Assembly (NCBI GenBank): GCA_018623675.1
Contig: JAAZVJ010000030.1
Coordinates: forward strand, 1-8,556
Origin: Synechococcus sp. HW_metabat.54
Lineage (GTDB): Bacteria > Cyanobacteriota > Cyanobacteriia > PCC-6307 > Cyanobiaceae
Length of the DNA: 8,556 bases
Reading direction: 5' to 3'
This document shows, piece after piece, positions 1 through 7,493 of this stretch. The position numbers and the translations under genes are program-made. The notes beneath the pieces are model-generated. The model ran no database searches. It was given only the letters and a program-made list of their open reading frames with translations, and had not been told where the DNA came from. Each line of letters starts with the position of its first letter. Positions within the stretch are counted from its first letter, which is position 1.

Positions 1-93
1 ATTCAGAAGGCCTACGAGTGGGATGCGCAGCAAACCAAGGGTGAATTCCGCTACGGACCTCAGCGCGGACTCGGTTGCCTTCCTGATTTCTGA
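1..93 (+). CDS. C-terminal end of an unrecognised protein (5' end outside window)
   Basis: Frame 1 is open from the first base to a TGA at 91-93, giving 30 residues that begin IQKAYEWD and end GLGCLPDF. The stretch is rich in charged and aromatic residues and is not membrane-like. I do not recognise the family, and 30 residues are too few to assign one. It is kept as a real gene end because a hairpin follows its stop within 10 bases and the next gene starts after a gap of about 75 bp in the same direction. An accidental open frame of this length is quite possible, so confidence is moderate. Confidence 0.45.
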   Translation: MQKAYEWDAQQTKGEFRYGPQRGLGCLPDF

Positions 94-102
94 CTCCGGA
101 GG

Positions 103-126
103 CCCATCCATAGCCGTCAGGATGGG
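103..126 (+). terminator. small hairpin after the first gene
   Basis: CCCATCC (103-109) and GGATGGG (120-126) form a perfect 7-bp stem around a 10-nt loop, starting 10 bases after the stop at 91-93. The downstream side is GT-rich (GGTGGTTGTTG) rather than a clean T run, so it is at best a weak intrinsic terminator. Its position between two genes supports a 3'-end role. Confidence 0.35.
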
Positions 127-168
127 GGTGGTTGTTGAACGCAACAGCCCGCTCTGTCACAGGTGCTG

Positions 169-816
169 ATGACCTCCTTTCTCCGCCCCCTGGCATACCG
201 ATACCGCTGGATCTATGACACCGTCACGGCGGTGTCATCCCTCAGCGTGGGAGGCGTGGAGCACTTGCGTGGGTTGGGCGTCGACGCCTTGCACTCCAGG
301 CTCCAGACCGGCGCCGCGGTGCTCGATCTTTGCTGCGGCAGCGGCGAAGCCGCGGCGCCTTGGCTGGCCAAAGGTTTTCAGGTCACCGGACTGGATGTGT
401 CCCCGCTGGCCCTGTCTTTGGCAGCCCAACGCCACCCGGATCTAATCCGGGTGGAAGGACTGGCAGAAGACCCACCCCTGGCTGACGCCAGCTTCGACGC
501 CATACAGCTGAGCGTGGCCCTGCACGAATTCCCTCGCAGGGAACGGGAGCAGGTGCTGCAGGCCTGCCTGCGGCTGTTGCGACCGGGGGGCTGGTTGGTG
601 CTGGTGGACTAGCATCCAGCAGGACCTTGGCTGCACATCCCGCAACAGCTGTTTTGCGCCTTGTTTGAAACAGACACCGCCACAGCCATGCTGGAAGACG
701 ACCTGCCCAGTCAGATCAGGCAAATGGGTTTCACCCAGGTGAACCAGGAGTTGCTGGCCGGACGAGCCCTGCAACGCATCACCGCCTGCCGCCCCCACAG
801 CAACGATCAACCATGA
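169..816 (+). pseudogene. class I SAM-dependent methyltransferase interrupted by in-frame TAG
   Basis: The frame encodes a Rossmann-type methyltransferase of unknown substrate. The SAM-binding motif I is clear (VLDLCCGSGE, about residues 51-60), followed by the motif II acidic strand (VTGLDVS, 72-78), a motif IV-like segment (FDAIQLSVALHEF, 109-121) and the LLRPGGWLVLVD segment (136-147). Codon 148 is TAG (610-612). The same frame then stays open for 67 protein-like codons (HPAGPWLHIPQQLF onward, including ALFETDTATAML) to TGA at 814-816, which overlaps the cobO ATG. Restored length is 215 codons, normal for this fold; the 147-residue product would lack the last strands and helices. ATG 169 is preferred because AGG lies 5 nt upstream; GTG at 163 is the alternative. 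Single changes such as TTG to TAG would explain the stop. A sequencing error cannot be excluded. Confidence 0.8.
610..612 (+). other. in-frame amber codon in the methyltransferase
   Basis: This TAG follows the codons for WLVLVD and precedes those for HPAGPWLH in the same reading frame. Nothing in the sequence suggests programmed readthrough: I see no obvious stem-loop just downstream, and no pyrrolysine context. The simplest reading is a point nonsense mutation, or a base-calling error. Confidence 0.85.
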
Positions 817-1478
817 GCAACACGCCTCTCGATCAAACCGCCGCAGAGCTGGGCATGGGAGGGCATCTCGCCCCTGAGAAAGACGACGCCGGCTACCGCA
901 AACGGATGGAACGGCGCCAAGAAGTGCAACGCCAACGGGTAGAGGAACGCAACAAAGAAAAGGGCCTGATCCTTGTCTTTACCGGCCAAGGGAAAGGCAA
1001 AACCACAGCAGGGCTCGGCCTGGTGTTGCGCACCCTTGGCCACGGAGAGCGCGTGGCCATCGTGCAATTCATCAAAGGGGGCTGGGAGCCCGGAGAAGCC
1101 CGTGCCCTACAAGCCTTCGGCGATCAAGTGGCATGGCATGCCCTGGGTGAAGGCTTCACCTGGGAAACCCAGGACCGGCAGCGCGATCAACAGCTGGTGG
1201 CTGAGGCCTGGGAAACAGCCCTGAGCTACCTGCGCAACAGCGACTTCAAGTTGGTGCTGCTGGATGAGCTGAATGTGGCCATGAAGCTGGGCTACATCAC
1301 GGCCGAGACCGTGATCGAAGGATTGCGGGAGCGACCGGAGCTCTGCCATGTGGCTGTGACCGGACGGGGCGCACCTGCCGAGCTGATCGAAGCAGCAGAC
1401 CTGGTCACCGAAATGACCCTCGTGCATCACCCGTTCCGGGAACAAGGGGTGAAAGCACAGGCGGGCATTGAGTTTTAA
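813..1478 (+). CDS. cobO: cob(I)alamin (corrinoid) adenosyltransferase, CobO/BtuR family
   Basis: Transfers the 5'-deoxyadenosyl group of ATP to the cobalt of reduced corrinoids, giving adenosylcobalamin, in the cytosol. The 221-residue length is typical of the CobO/BtuR/CobP type. After a charged N-terminal helix (about 25-50) comes the ATP-binding P-loop GQGKGKTT (58-65), then LLDELN (149-154) with the family-typical NVAMKLGYI, and TGRGAP (183-188) followed by the EAADLVTEM segment. All family motifs seen are intact. The ATG overlaps the TGA of the methyltransferase frame (ATGA, 813-816), and I see no Shine-Dalgarno sequence in the 20 nt before it, so translation was probably coupled to the upstream gene. 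It converges on a small minus-strand ORF with overlapping stop codons. The methyltransferase next door may or may not be linked to corrinoid metabolism; nothing in the motifs shows it. Confidence 0.95.
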   Translation: MSNTPLDQTAAELGMGGHLAPEKDDAGYRKRMERRQEVQRQRVEERNKEKGLILVFTGQGKGKTTAGLGLVLRTLGHGERVAIVQFIKGGWEPGEARALQAFGDQVAWHALGEGFTWETQDRQRDQQLVAEAWETALSYLRNSDFKLVLLDELNVAMKLGYITAETVIEGLRERPELCHVAVTGRGAPAELIEAADLVTEMTLVHHPFREQGVKAQAGIEF

Positions 1479-1678
1479 CGATCAAGCTCAGAATCGGTTT
1501 GCTCAAGATCACTTTTGAGCAAACCCGATGCAGCCGTCAGCACCGAGAGACCGCTCACCAACAAGGCACGATGCACGGTTGGATCCTTCCAGCAGGCTGG
1601 GTCCTGACTGGCTCGATCCAGGGCCGACAACGTGAGTCGGGCCATCACTGCACTGCGCGGTTTGCCGTTGTCGGACAT
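1475..1678 (-). CDS. small hypothetical protein (67 aa)
   Basis: A 67-codon frame running opposite to cobO and pyrH, of no recognised family. It has a mildly hydrophobic helix-like segment (ALLVSGLSVLTAASGLL, about 38-54) flanked by a charged N-terminal part and an acidic tail (KSDLEQTDSELDR). There is no signal peptide and no metal motif. Codon choice resembles the neighbouring genes (many codons ending in C or G), and the frame fills an otherwise empty 300-bp gap, which supports it. Against it: short length, only a weak GGGA before the ATG, and a strong hairpin inside its last 20 codons. An internal ATG at 1645 is an alternative start. Its TAA shares the TTAA at 1475-1478 with the cobO stop. 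Confidence 0.45.
   Translation of the reverse strand: MSDNGKPRSAVMARLTLSALDRASQDPACWKDPTVHRALLVSGLSVLTAASGLLKSDLEQTDSELDR
1493..1529. terminator. strong hairpin between cobO and pyrH
   Basis: GGTTTGCTCAA (1496-1506) and TTGAGCAAACC (1515-1525) are perfect inverted repeats of 11 bp. A G-T and an A-T pair further in reduce the loop to TCAC. Outside a single bulged C (1526), ATC (1493-1495) pairs with GAT (1527-1529). The stem is about 16 bp and starts 15 bases after the cobO stop. There is no run of T, so classical Rho-independent termination is uncertain; the symmetry would let it act on both strands. Confidence 0.5.
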
Positions 1679-1763
1679 CGGCGGATCCCAGTTGCCCTAT
1701 CCAAGCGCTTTTTCAGGCGTTGACCAGTCCTTTGTCGGGGGCCATGAAGACAAGAAAGGCCCT

Positions 1764-1772
1764 TGCTACTGT
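1764..1772 (+). promoter_or_regulatory. possible extended -10 promoter element of pyrH
   Basis: TGCTACTGT fits an extended -10 (TGn followed by TACTGT, a 4-of-6 match to TATAAT). It lies 20 nt before the pyrH ATG, implying a leader of only about 13-15 nt. A good -35 at the usual distance is not visible: TTGACC at 1720-1725 is too far upstream for this -10. The site is plausible mainly because the pyrH operon needs a promoter downstream of the cobO hairpin. Confidence 0.25.
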
Positions 1773-1792
1773 CGAAAAGATCTGGTGGATGA

Positions 1793-2500
<708 letters not shown>

Positions 2501-2508
2501 AACCCGTC

Positions 2509-3057
2509 ATGTCGAAGCAAGACCTCGAAGCAAGCATGCAGAAGTCGGTGGAATCCACCCAACGCATGTTCAACACCATCCGCACTGGACGGGCCAACTC
2601 CTCCCTGCTGGATCGCATCTCCGTTGAGTACTACGGAGCCGAGACGCCGTTGAAGTCTCTGGCGACCCTCTCAACGCCTGATTCCCAAACCATCCAGATT
2701 CAACCTTTTGACATCAGTGCCTTGGCTCTGATCGAGAAAGCGATTGCCATGAGCGAGTTGGGATTCACCCCCAACAACGACGGAAAACTGATTCGCATCA
2801 ACGTTCCCCCCTTGACCGAGGAGCGTCGCAAGGAGTTCTGCAAACTCGCCTCCAAATACGCCGAAGAAGGCAAGGTTGCGCTGCGCAACATCCGTCGCGA
2901 CGCCATCGACAAGATCAAGAAACAGGAGAAGGAGGGCGAGTTCTCCGAAGATCAAAGCCGAGACGAACAGGACAGCGTTCAGAAAACACTGGACAAGTTC
3001 ATCGGCATCCTTGAGAAGCACCTGGCTGAAAAAGAGGCCGACATCCTCAAGGTCTGA
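2509..3057 (+). CDS. frr: ribosome recycling factor
   Basis: Together with EF-G it splits the post-termination ribosome into subunits in the cytosol. The 182-residue length is typical. Family signatures are the first helix segment [11 protein letters not shown] (25-35), the beta-domain start [14 protein letters not shown] (39-52), IQPFDIS (64-70), the hinge region [11 protein letters not shown] (99-109), [15 protein letters not shown] (124-138) and the terminal amphipathic helix rich in K, E and D. It begins 8 nt after the pyrH stop. I see no Shine-Dalgarno sequence in that gap, so translational coupling to pyrH is likely. Nothing unusual is seen in the protein. Confidence 0.97.
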   Translation: MSKQDLEASMQKSVESTQRMFNTIRTGRANSSLLDRISVEYYGAETPLKSLATLSTPDSQTIQIQPFDISALALIEKAIAMSELGFTPNNDGKLIRINVPPLTEERRKEFCKLASKYAEEGKVALRNIRRDAIDKIKKQEKEGEFSEDQSRDEQDSVQKTLDKFIGILEKHLAEKEADILKV

Positions 3058-3071
3058 ACTGGGATCACAAG

Positions 3072-4235
3072 GTGAATCGCTCCGACGTAGTGGTGATCGG
3101 CGCCGGGGCTGCTGGCGCTGCAGCCTCCTTCCATCTCAGCCAGGCCGGCCATCGGGTCACGCTGCTGGAGCGTGACCATCGCGATGAAGCCGGTCCGCAG
3201 GGGTCCAACTGTGGCCGCATCAAGCCCTGTGGCGGTGGCATGGCTGCATCCGTGCAGCAATGGTTCCCCTTCTCTCTCTCCCCCGCGGTTGACGAAGTCA
3301 TCGAGCGGGTGGAGTTCAGTTGGTGCCTCACGGATCCAGTGGTAGCTGAGCTGCCTGGCTCAGCGCCCTTCTGGATCGTGCGCCGCGAGCGCCTGGATGG
3401 CCTTTTGGTCGGCAAGGCCGTTGAAAACGGCGCCGAACTCTTGAGCGGCTTTGAGGTCACCGACATCAAACGCACCCGTGAAGGGCAATGGCAGATCAGT
3501 GGTGCCGATGGACGCTCCCATGAGGCTCGCGCTTTGGTGATCGCCGATGGATCCGGATCTCCATGGCCCGCCCGCCTGGGGCTCGGCCCCAGCAGCCTCC
3601 ATCTCGCCAGCACCACGTCCGTGCGCCTGGACGGCCGGGGTGCCCTCCGACAGGGTTCAGCCCGATTTGAATTCGGGCTTGTCCACCACGGTTTCGCATG
3701 GGCCTTCCCCATGGGAAATGGGGTGAATGTGGGTGTGGGTACCTTCATCGGTCGCCATGGGGCCGATAGTGAAGCGGTGCTCTCTCAACTACTCCCAGAT
3801 CTGGGCTTTGAAGCCGACGCAGGCCTGCGTCAGCAAGCTGCCCTAAGGGTTTGGAACGGTCATCAGCCCCTGCATGGAGACGGCGTCGTCGCTGTCGGCG
3901 ATGCGGCTTCACTGTGCGATCCCTTTTTGGCCGAAGGCCTCAGGCCTGCTCTCATGAGCGGCTGCGAAGCTGCCGCCAGCCTGGACCGCTGGTTGCGGGG
4001 CGAGCAGGGCGACCTGGCCTCCTATTCCCAGCAGATGCGCGAACGTTGGGGAGATTCCATGGGCTGGGGCAGGCGGATTGCTCAGGTGTTTTATCGCTTC
4101 CCCAAGGTGGGTTATCAGCTTGGGATCAAACGGCCCACAGCACCCCAACGCATCGCCCAGATTCTCTCCGGTGAGATGGGCTATGGCGATATCGCCCAAC
4201 GGGTGATCAAGCGACTTCTGCTCAAACGGGGCTAA
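3072..4235 (+). CDS. FAD-dependent oxidoreductase, geranylgeranyl reductase family
   Basis: A 387-residue flavoprotein. The N-terminal Rossmann motif VVIGAGAAGAA (7-17) ends with the acidic residue that binds the FAD ribose (LLER, 31-34). PCGGGM (52-57) matches the Cys-Gly-Gly element of geranylgeranyl reductases. FAWAFPMGNGVNVGVG (208-223) corresponds to their W-FP-VNVGVG strand, and GDAASLCDPFLAEGL (276-290) to the second FAD motif. Family members reduce isoprenoid double bonds, as in chlorophyll phytylation or membrane lipids; this one looks divergent from ChlP, so I give no symbol and the substrate is unknown. The GTG start at 3072 is chosen because GGGA lies 7 nt upstream and it fits 14 nt after frr. 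No membrane segment is seen. It is probably the last gene of the pyrH operon and converges with the photolyase-like gene. Confidence 0.85.
   Translation: MNRSDVVVIGAGAAGAAASFHLSQAGHRVTLLERDHRDEAGPQGSNCGRIKPCGGGMAASVQQWFPFSLSPAVDEVIERVEFSWCLTDPVVAELPGSAPFWIVRRERLDGLLVGKAVENGAELLSGFEVTDIKRTREGQWQISGADGRSHEARALVIADGSGSPWPARLGLGPSSLHLASTTSVRLDGRGALRQGSARFEFGLVHHGFAWAFPMGNGVNVGVGTFIGRHGADSEAVLSQLLPDLGFEADAGLRQQAALRVWNGHQPLHGDGVVAVGDAASLCDPFLAEGLRPALMSGCEAAASLDRWLRGEQGDLASYSQQMRERWGDSMGWGRRIAQVFYRFPKVGYQLGIKRPTAPQRIAQILSGEMGYGDIAQRVIKRLLLKRG
4232..4235. other. overlapping convergent stop codons
   Basis: CTAA carries the TAA of the plus-strand flavoprotein gene (4233-4235) and, read on the other strand, the TAG of the photolyase-like gene (4234-4232). 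There is therefore no intergenic space for a conventional terminator; transcripts from each side must run into the opposing gene unless stopped inside coding sequence. Confidence 0.9.
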
Positions 4236-5758
4236 AGGTCAAGGCTTAATTGCTGTTGGCCACTGGTGATGTCATCACGCCTGCGGCGACGACGGGACGT
4301 GACTGGCGTTAATCCGGCACGGCGCGAGCCATGACGGTCTTGGATGCCATCGGCCAGTCGATCAAAACCTGCAGCGCGGCGAATTTCCCAGATCCGATCC
4401 TTGGCCTCCCTTGCCGCCAGCGTTGGATCAACAATCGGGGCGGGATAGTGCACGCCGATGACGCAGCCCACGCGCTCAGCACTGGCGTGATCCATCTTCC
4501 AGGGTTCATGCAGATACACATCAGGAACCTGCGCAAGTTCTGGGCACCACTGACGAATGAACAGACCCTTGGGGTCGTGATCTTGTCCTTGCTTGATCGG
4601 GTTGTAGATCCGAATCGTGTTGATGGCAGTGCTGCCCGACTGCATCTGACATTGACTCCAATGGATACCGGGTTCGTAATCGACAAACTGGCGAGCCAGA
4701 TGCAAGCCACTGTCTCTCCATGGCAGCCATAGGTGATAGCTAGCGAAAGACATCAACATCGCCCGCATGCGGAAGTTGATCCAGCCATGGGCCTTGAGGG
4801 CCCGCATGCAGGCATCCACAAACGGCACACCGGTCCGTCCTGTTGCCCAAGCGTCGTAGCGCGCCTGATCCATCGGACGAAGACCACGCATGTAGGGATG
4901 GAAATCCTGAAATTCGATGCCGGGCTCACTTTCCAGCTTCTGAATGAAATGACAGTGCCAATGCAGGCGAGAGTTGAAGCTGCGCACGCCGCGGCCAGGC
5001 AAACCACGGCTGGCCTGCACCACTTCACGCATGGACAGGCATCCCCAGGTGAGATAGGGAGACAGGCGGGAACAGCCTTTGAAGGCCACCACCGGGCTCG
5101 ACATACTGCGGGCATAGCGCTGCACGCGCTGGCGCAGGAAATCATCCAGTTCCATGAGGCCACGCTGACGGCCTCCTGGCTGCCGCAGCGGGCAGGGGTC
5201 CTCCGCCAGCTGCAAGTCCTTGGTGGTTGGGATTGCTCCCAGCTGGATCTCGGGAAGGGCGGGCAAATGCTGGGGCGCAGGCGACAGCGATTCAGCCATG
5301 CGTTCCTCCCAGCGTTGGGCCCACCCCTCACGCCGTTTCAGAGCTCGGGTGACGCCGAACTGGGGGATCTGAATCCAGGGGATGCCATGGTTTCGCGTCC
5401 AGGCCAGCACTTGCCGGTCGCGCTGATAGGTAAAACCATTGCCCGTTTCCTCATGGCTCCAAAGAGCCGCGATACCAAGGGTGCTACGTGCCCGTTCCAG
5501 CACCGGGATCACATCACCGCAGCGCACGATCAAAGGCTGACCCAGCTCAGCCAACGCATGGCGTAATTCCTCCAGGGCCTCCCGACAGAAAGCCCATTGA
5601 CGGGCAGAGGCATCAGGCTGCTGCCAGAAGCCAGGCTCAACGATGTAAAGCGGCAAAACCGGGCCATGGGCCGCCGCTTCAAGCAGGGGCCTGTGATCCA
5701 GCGTGCGCAGATCTCGCTTGAACCACACCAGCTGGAGCGGTGCTTGGGCCTCAGTCAT
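4232..5758 (-). CDS. photolyase/cryptochrome-family flavoprotein, atypical
   Basis: A 508-residue member of the photolyase/cryptochrome superfamily. The N-terminal alpha/beta antenna domain starts LVWFKRDLRTLDHRPL (10-25); the helical FAD domain includes SRLSPYLTWGCLS (230-242), GVPFVDACMRALKAHGW (310-326) and INTIRIYNPIKQGQDHDP (379-396). Members repair UV pyrimidine dimers with light or act as blue-light sensors. Aligned by eye with E. coli class I photolyase from memory, the dimer-contacting Glu274 position is Arg264, Asn341 is Phe329 and the FAD-proximal Trp382 is Cys370, while Trp277 and Trp338 are kept. Dimer repair is therefore not assured and I give no symbol. The tail (about 470-508) is hydrophilic with six arginines in a row (489-494). 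The ATG lies 8 nt after the upstream gene and lacks an evident Shine-Dalgarno sequence. Confidence 0.9.
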   Translation of the reverse strand: MTEAQAPLQLVWFKRDLRTLDHRPLLEAAAHGPVLPLYIVEPGFWQQPDASARQWAFCREALEELRHALAELGQPLIVRCGDVIPVLERARSTLGIAALWSHEETGNGFTYQRDRQVLAWTRNHGIPWIQIPQFGVTRALKRREGWAQRWEERMAESLSPAPQHLPALPEIQLGAIPTTKDLQLAEDPCPLRQPGGRQRGLMELDDFLRQRVQRYARSMSSPVVAFKGCSRLSPYLTWGCLSMREVVQASRGLPGRGVRSFNSRLHWHCHFIQKLESEPGIEFQDFHPYMRGLRPMDQARYDAWATGRTGVPFVDACMRALKAHGWINFRMRAMLMSFASYHLWLPWRDSGLHLARQFVDYEPGIHWSQCQMQSGSTAINTIRIYNPIKQGQDHDPKGLFIRQWCPELAQVPDVYLHEPWKMDHASAERVGCVIGVHYPAPIVDPTLAAREAKDRIWEIRRAAGFDRLADGIQDRHGSRRAGLTPVTSRRRRRRDDITSGQQQLSLDL

Positions 5759-5766
5759 GACTGGGC

Positions 5767-6153
5767 TCAGGTGCGTTGTTGCACCTTGAGGTCGCGCAGG
5801 CGCTCATCAACGGATGCCAACAGCTCGATGGCAAACATCGGCGATTCCTGAACGGCGAACAGGAATTTTTCCCTGTTCATCTCGATCAATTGGCAGGGGG
5901 TTTCTGCAGTGGCCGTGCTCAGGCGGCAGTGATCAGGTGTCACCAGGGCACCAGCGCCGAAGACATCACCCGCCGAGATCAATTCATAACCCTCCAGACC
6001 ATCCTCCGTGGTCCAAACCAGTCGAACAGTCCCTTCGACCACACCAAACATCGACGCACCCGCTTCGCCGGTGGAAAAAATCACCTCGCCAGCGTCCAAG
6101 GACCTCACCTCACGCTTGGCGGCAAGGGCGCGCATGGTGTCGATGGCGTTCAC
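5767..6153 (-). CDS. stand-alone cyclic nucleotide-binding domain protein (Crp-like, no HTH)
   Basis: A 128-residue protein made of a single cNMP-binding beta-roll. SMFGVVEGTVRLVW (35-48) is the typical M-V--G-V strand and GDVFGAGALVTPDHCRLSTA (62-81) the phosphate-binding cassette, followed by a helix with LRDLK near the C terminus. There is no helix-turn-helix, so it is not a complete Crp-type transcription factor. In the cassette the usual FGE-AL sequence is FGAGAL, so the Glu that contacts the ribose in cAMP binders is absent; an Arg is present at about 77. It may bind another ligand or act as a protein-interaction module. GTG at 6153 is preferred because GGGGA lies just before it; TTG 6162 and ATG 6135 are alternatives, and an in-frame TAG sits at 6168-6166. 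The photolyase-like gene follows after 8 nt, suggesting co-expression. Confidence 0.8.
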   Translation of the reverse strand: MNAIDTMRALAAKREVRSLDAGEVIFSTGEAGASMFGVVEGTVRLVWTTEDGLEGYELISAGDVFGAGALVTPDHCRLSTATAETPCQLIEMNREKFLFAVQESPMFAIELLASVDERLRDLKVQQRT

Positions 6154-6264
6154 AATCCCCAACCCCTAACCGGGTTTCATTCAAAGAGAAATGAGCTCCC
6201 GATGTGAGTCAGGAGCAACACTTTGCACAGTCGGTCGGGGAGCTGAAAAGGATCCAGATCAGGC

Positions 6265-7431
6265 TCAGGTCAGAGCGAGAGCCGCACCCAAGCCGGAACG
6301 CACCTCATCTGGGGTCAAACGACCATCGTGATCTTGATCAAGGGCGTCAAAGACCGCGTCACTCCCGAGCCACTCATCCCGGGTAATCGAGCCGTCGCCG
6401 TTCATGTCGTTCAGCAAAAAGATTTCCTGAACGGCATGGCGAAAGGCTTCGCCGCCCTCCAATTCCGCCAGACGATGGGCCAGCTGCGCCTCCAGGGTTT
6501 CGATCGCCTTACTGAAGCCCTTGATGCCTTCCCCAAGCTTGTCGGTGGCCATGCGGTCGTCGGCCATCAAGGCCACGAAGCGCTCCTGATCCACATGGAT
6601 CTGAGGCTCACTCGCGCTGGGGTGGTCTGCATCCAACTTGCGCGCCAAAGGTGCTTCCGTACTGCGCAGCTGATCCAGAAGCTTCGGCGAAATGGTGAGC
6701 AGATCGCAGCCAGCGAGTTCCACGATCTCGTCGATGTTGCGGAAGCTGGCCCCCATCACCTCAGTGCTGTAGCCGTAGGTCTTGAAGTAGTTGAAGATGC
6801 GGGTCACGGACAGCACACCGGGATCTTCTGAACCGGGATAGGCATCACGACCGGTTTCGGCCTTGTACCAATCAAGAATGCGCCCCACGAAGGGGGAGAT
6901 CAACGTCACCCCGGCTTCCGCGCAGGCCACCGCCTGACCGAACCCAAACAGCAACGTGAGGTTGCAGTGGATCCCTTCTTTCTCCAAGACCTCGGCCGCC
7001 TTGATGCCTTCCCACGTGGAGGCGATCTTGATCAGAACCCTGTCGTTGCTGATGCCGGCATCGTTATAGAGACGCATCAACTTGCGCCCCTTGGCAATCG
7101 TGCCTTCGGTGTCGTAGCTGAGGCGGGCATCCACTTCTGTGGACACGCGACCTGGCACCAGCTGAAGAATCTCCTTGCCGAAGATCACGCAGATTTCATC
7201 AAGCGCTTCGTGCACCACGTCTTCCACCGGTGCCTCAGGGCCCAGCAAGCTGCGGGATGACTGCAAGGCCTCATCAATCAGGCGCTGGTAATCGGGGATC
7301 TGTGCAGCCGCGAGGATGAGGGAAGGATTCGTGGTGGCATCCCGAGGTGTGAAGCGACTGATCGCCTCCAGATCACCGGTGTCTGCCACAACCACGGTCA
7401 TGGCGGAAAGCTGCTCAAGAAGGGAAGCCAT
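6265..7431 (-). CDS. tal: transaldolase with C-terminal EF-hand pair
   Basis: Transfers a dihydroxyacetone unit between sugar phosphates in the pentose phosphate network. The TalB-type barrel fills roughly residues 1-320: VVVADTGD with the conserved Asp at 17, TTNPSL with Asn35, [17 protein letters not shown] (95-111) and the Schiff-base Lys135 in [21 protein letters not shown] and [12 protein letters not shown] follow. A linker helix leads to two canonical EF-hand loops, [12 protein letters not shown] (342-353) and [12 protein letters not shown] (365-376), with all calcium ligands present. At 388 residues it is about 70 longer than E. coli TalB. ATG 7431 is chosen because it puts the catalytic Asp and Asn at 17 and 35, as in E. 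coli; GTG 7458 would add nine residues. Calcium control of activity or assembly is inference only. It lies 62 nt downstream of ftsI. Confidence 0.95.
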   Translation of the reverse strand: MASLLEQLSAMTVVVADTGDLEAISRFTPRDATTNPSLILAAAQIPDYQRLIDEALQSSRSLLGPEAPVEDVVHEALDEICVIFGKEILQLVPGRVSTEVDARLSYDTEGTIAKGRKLMRLYNDAGISNDRVLIKIASTWEGIKAAEVLEKEGIHCNLTLLFGFGQAVACAEAGVTLISPFVGRILDWYKAETGRDAYPGSEDPGVLSVTRIFNYFKTYGYSTEVMGASFRNIDEIVELAGCDLLTISPKLLDQLRSTEAPLARKLDADHPSASEPQIHVDQERFVALMADDRMATDKLGEGIKGFSKAIETLEAQLAHRLAELEGGEAFRHAVQEIFLLNDMNGDGSITRDEWLGSDAVFDALDQDHDGRLTPDEVRSGLGAALALT

Positions 7432-7472
7432 GGAAGTGCAGATCAGCTCTAGACCCACAACGTAGCCATCAC

Positions 7473-7486
7473 AGACCGTCCGGTCT
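7473..7486 (-). terminator. small hairpin after ftsI
   Basis: AGACC and GGTCT (5 bp, loop of 4) lie 7 bases beyond the ftsI stop codon on the minus strand. The stem is short and no T run follows, so it is at most a weak terminator and read-through from ftsI into tal remains possible. Confidence 0.2.
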
Positions 7487-7493
7487 CCCCCTG

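Noticed and set aside
442..810. 122-codon minus-strand frame spanning the amber codon
   Set aside because: It could be used to argue that the region codes on the other strand, but the plus frame has methyltransferase motifs and ends precisely in the cobO overlap.
3065..3748. 227-codon minus-strand frame inside the flavoprotein gene
   Set aside because: It is Arg/Pro/Ser-rich and low in complexity, and lies opposite the FAD-binding motif and conserved segments of the plus-strand gene.
4266..4278. 13-nt perfect palindrome GTGATG-T-CATCAC
   Set aside because: It lies within the codons of the photolyase-like C-terminal tail, has a 1-nt centre unsuitable for an RNA hairpin loop, and no second copy was seen; chance is likely.
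4733..5566. 277-codon open frame on the plus strand opposite the photolyase-like gene
   Set aside because: Its sequence has no recognisable motif and is rich in His, Gln and Ala, as expected for the complement of a GC-rich gene; the minus strand has clear photolyase domains.
6154..6264. gap between tal and the cNBD gene, searched for a promoter or terminator
   Set aside because: Only weak, short inverted repeats (TCATT/AATGA) and no convincing -35/-10 pair or NtcA-type GTA-N8-TAC site were found.
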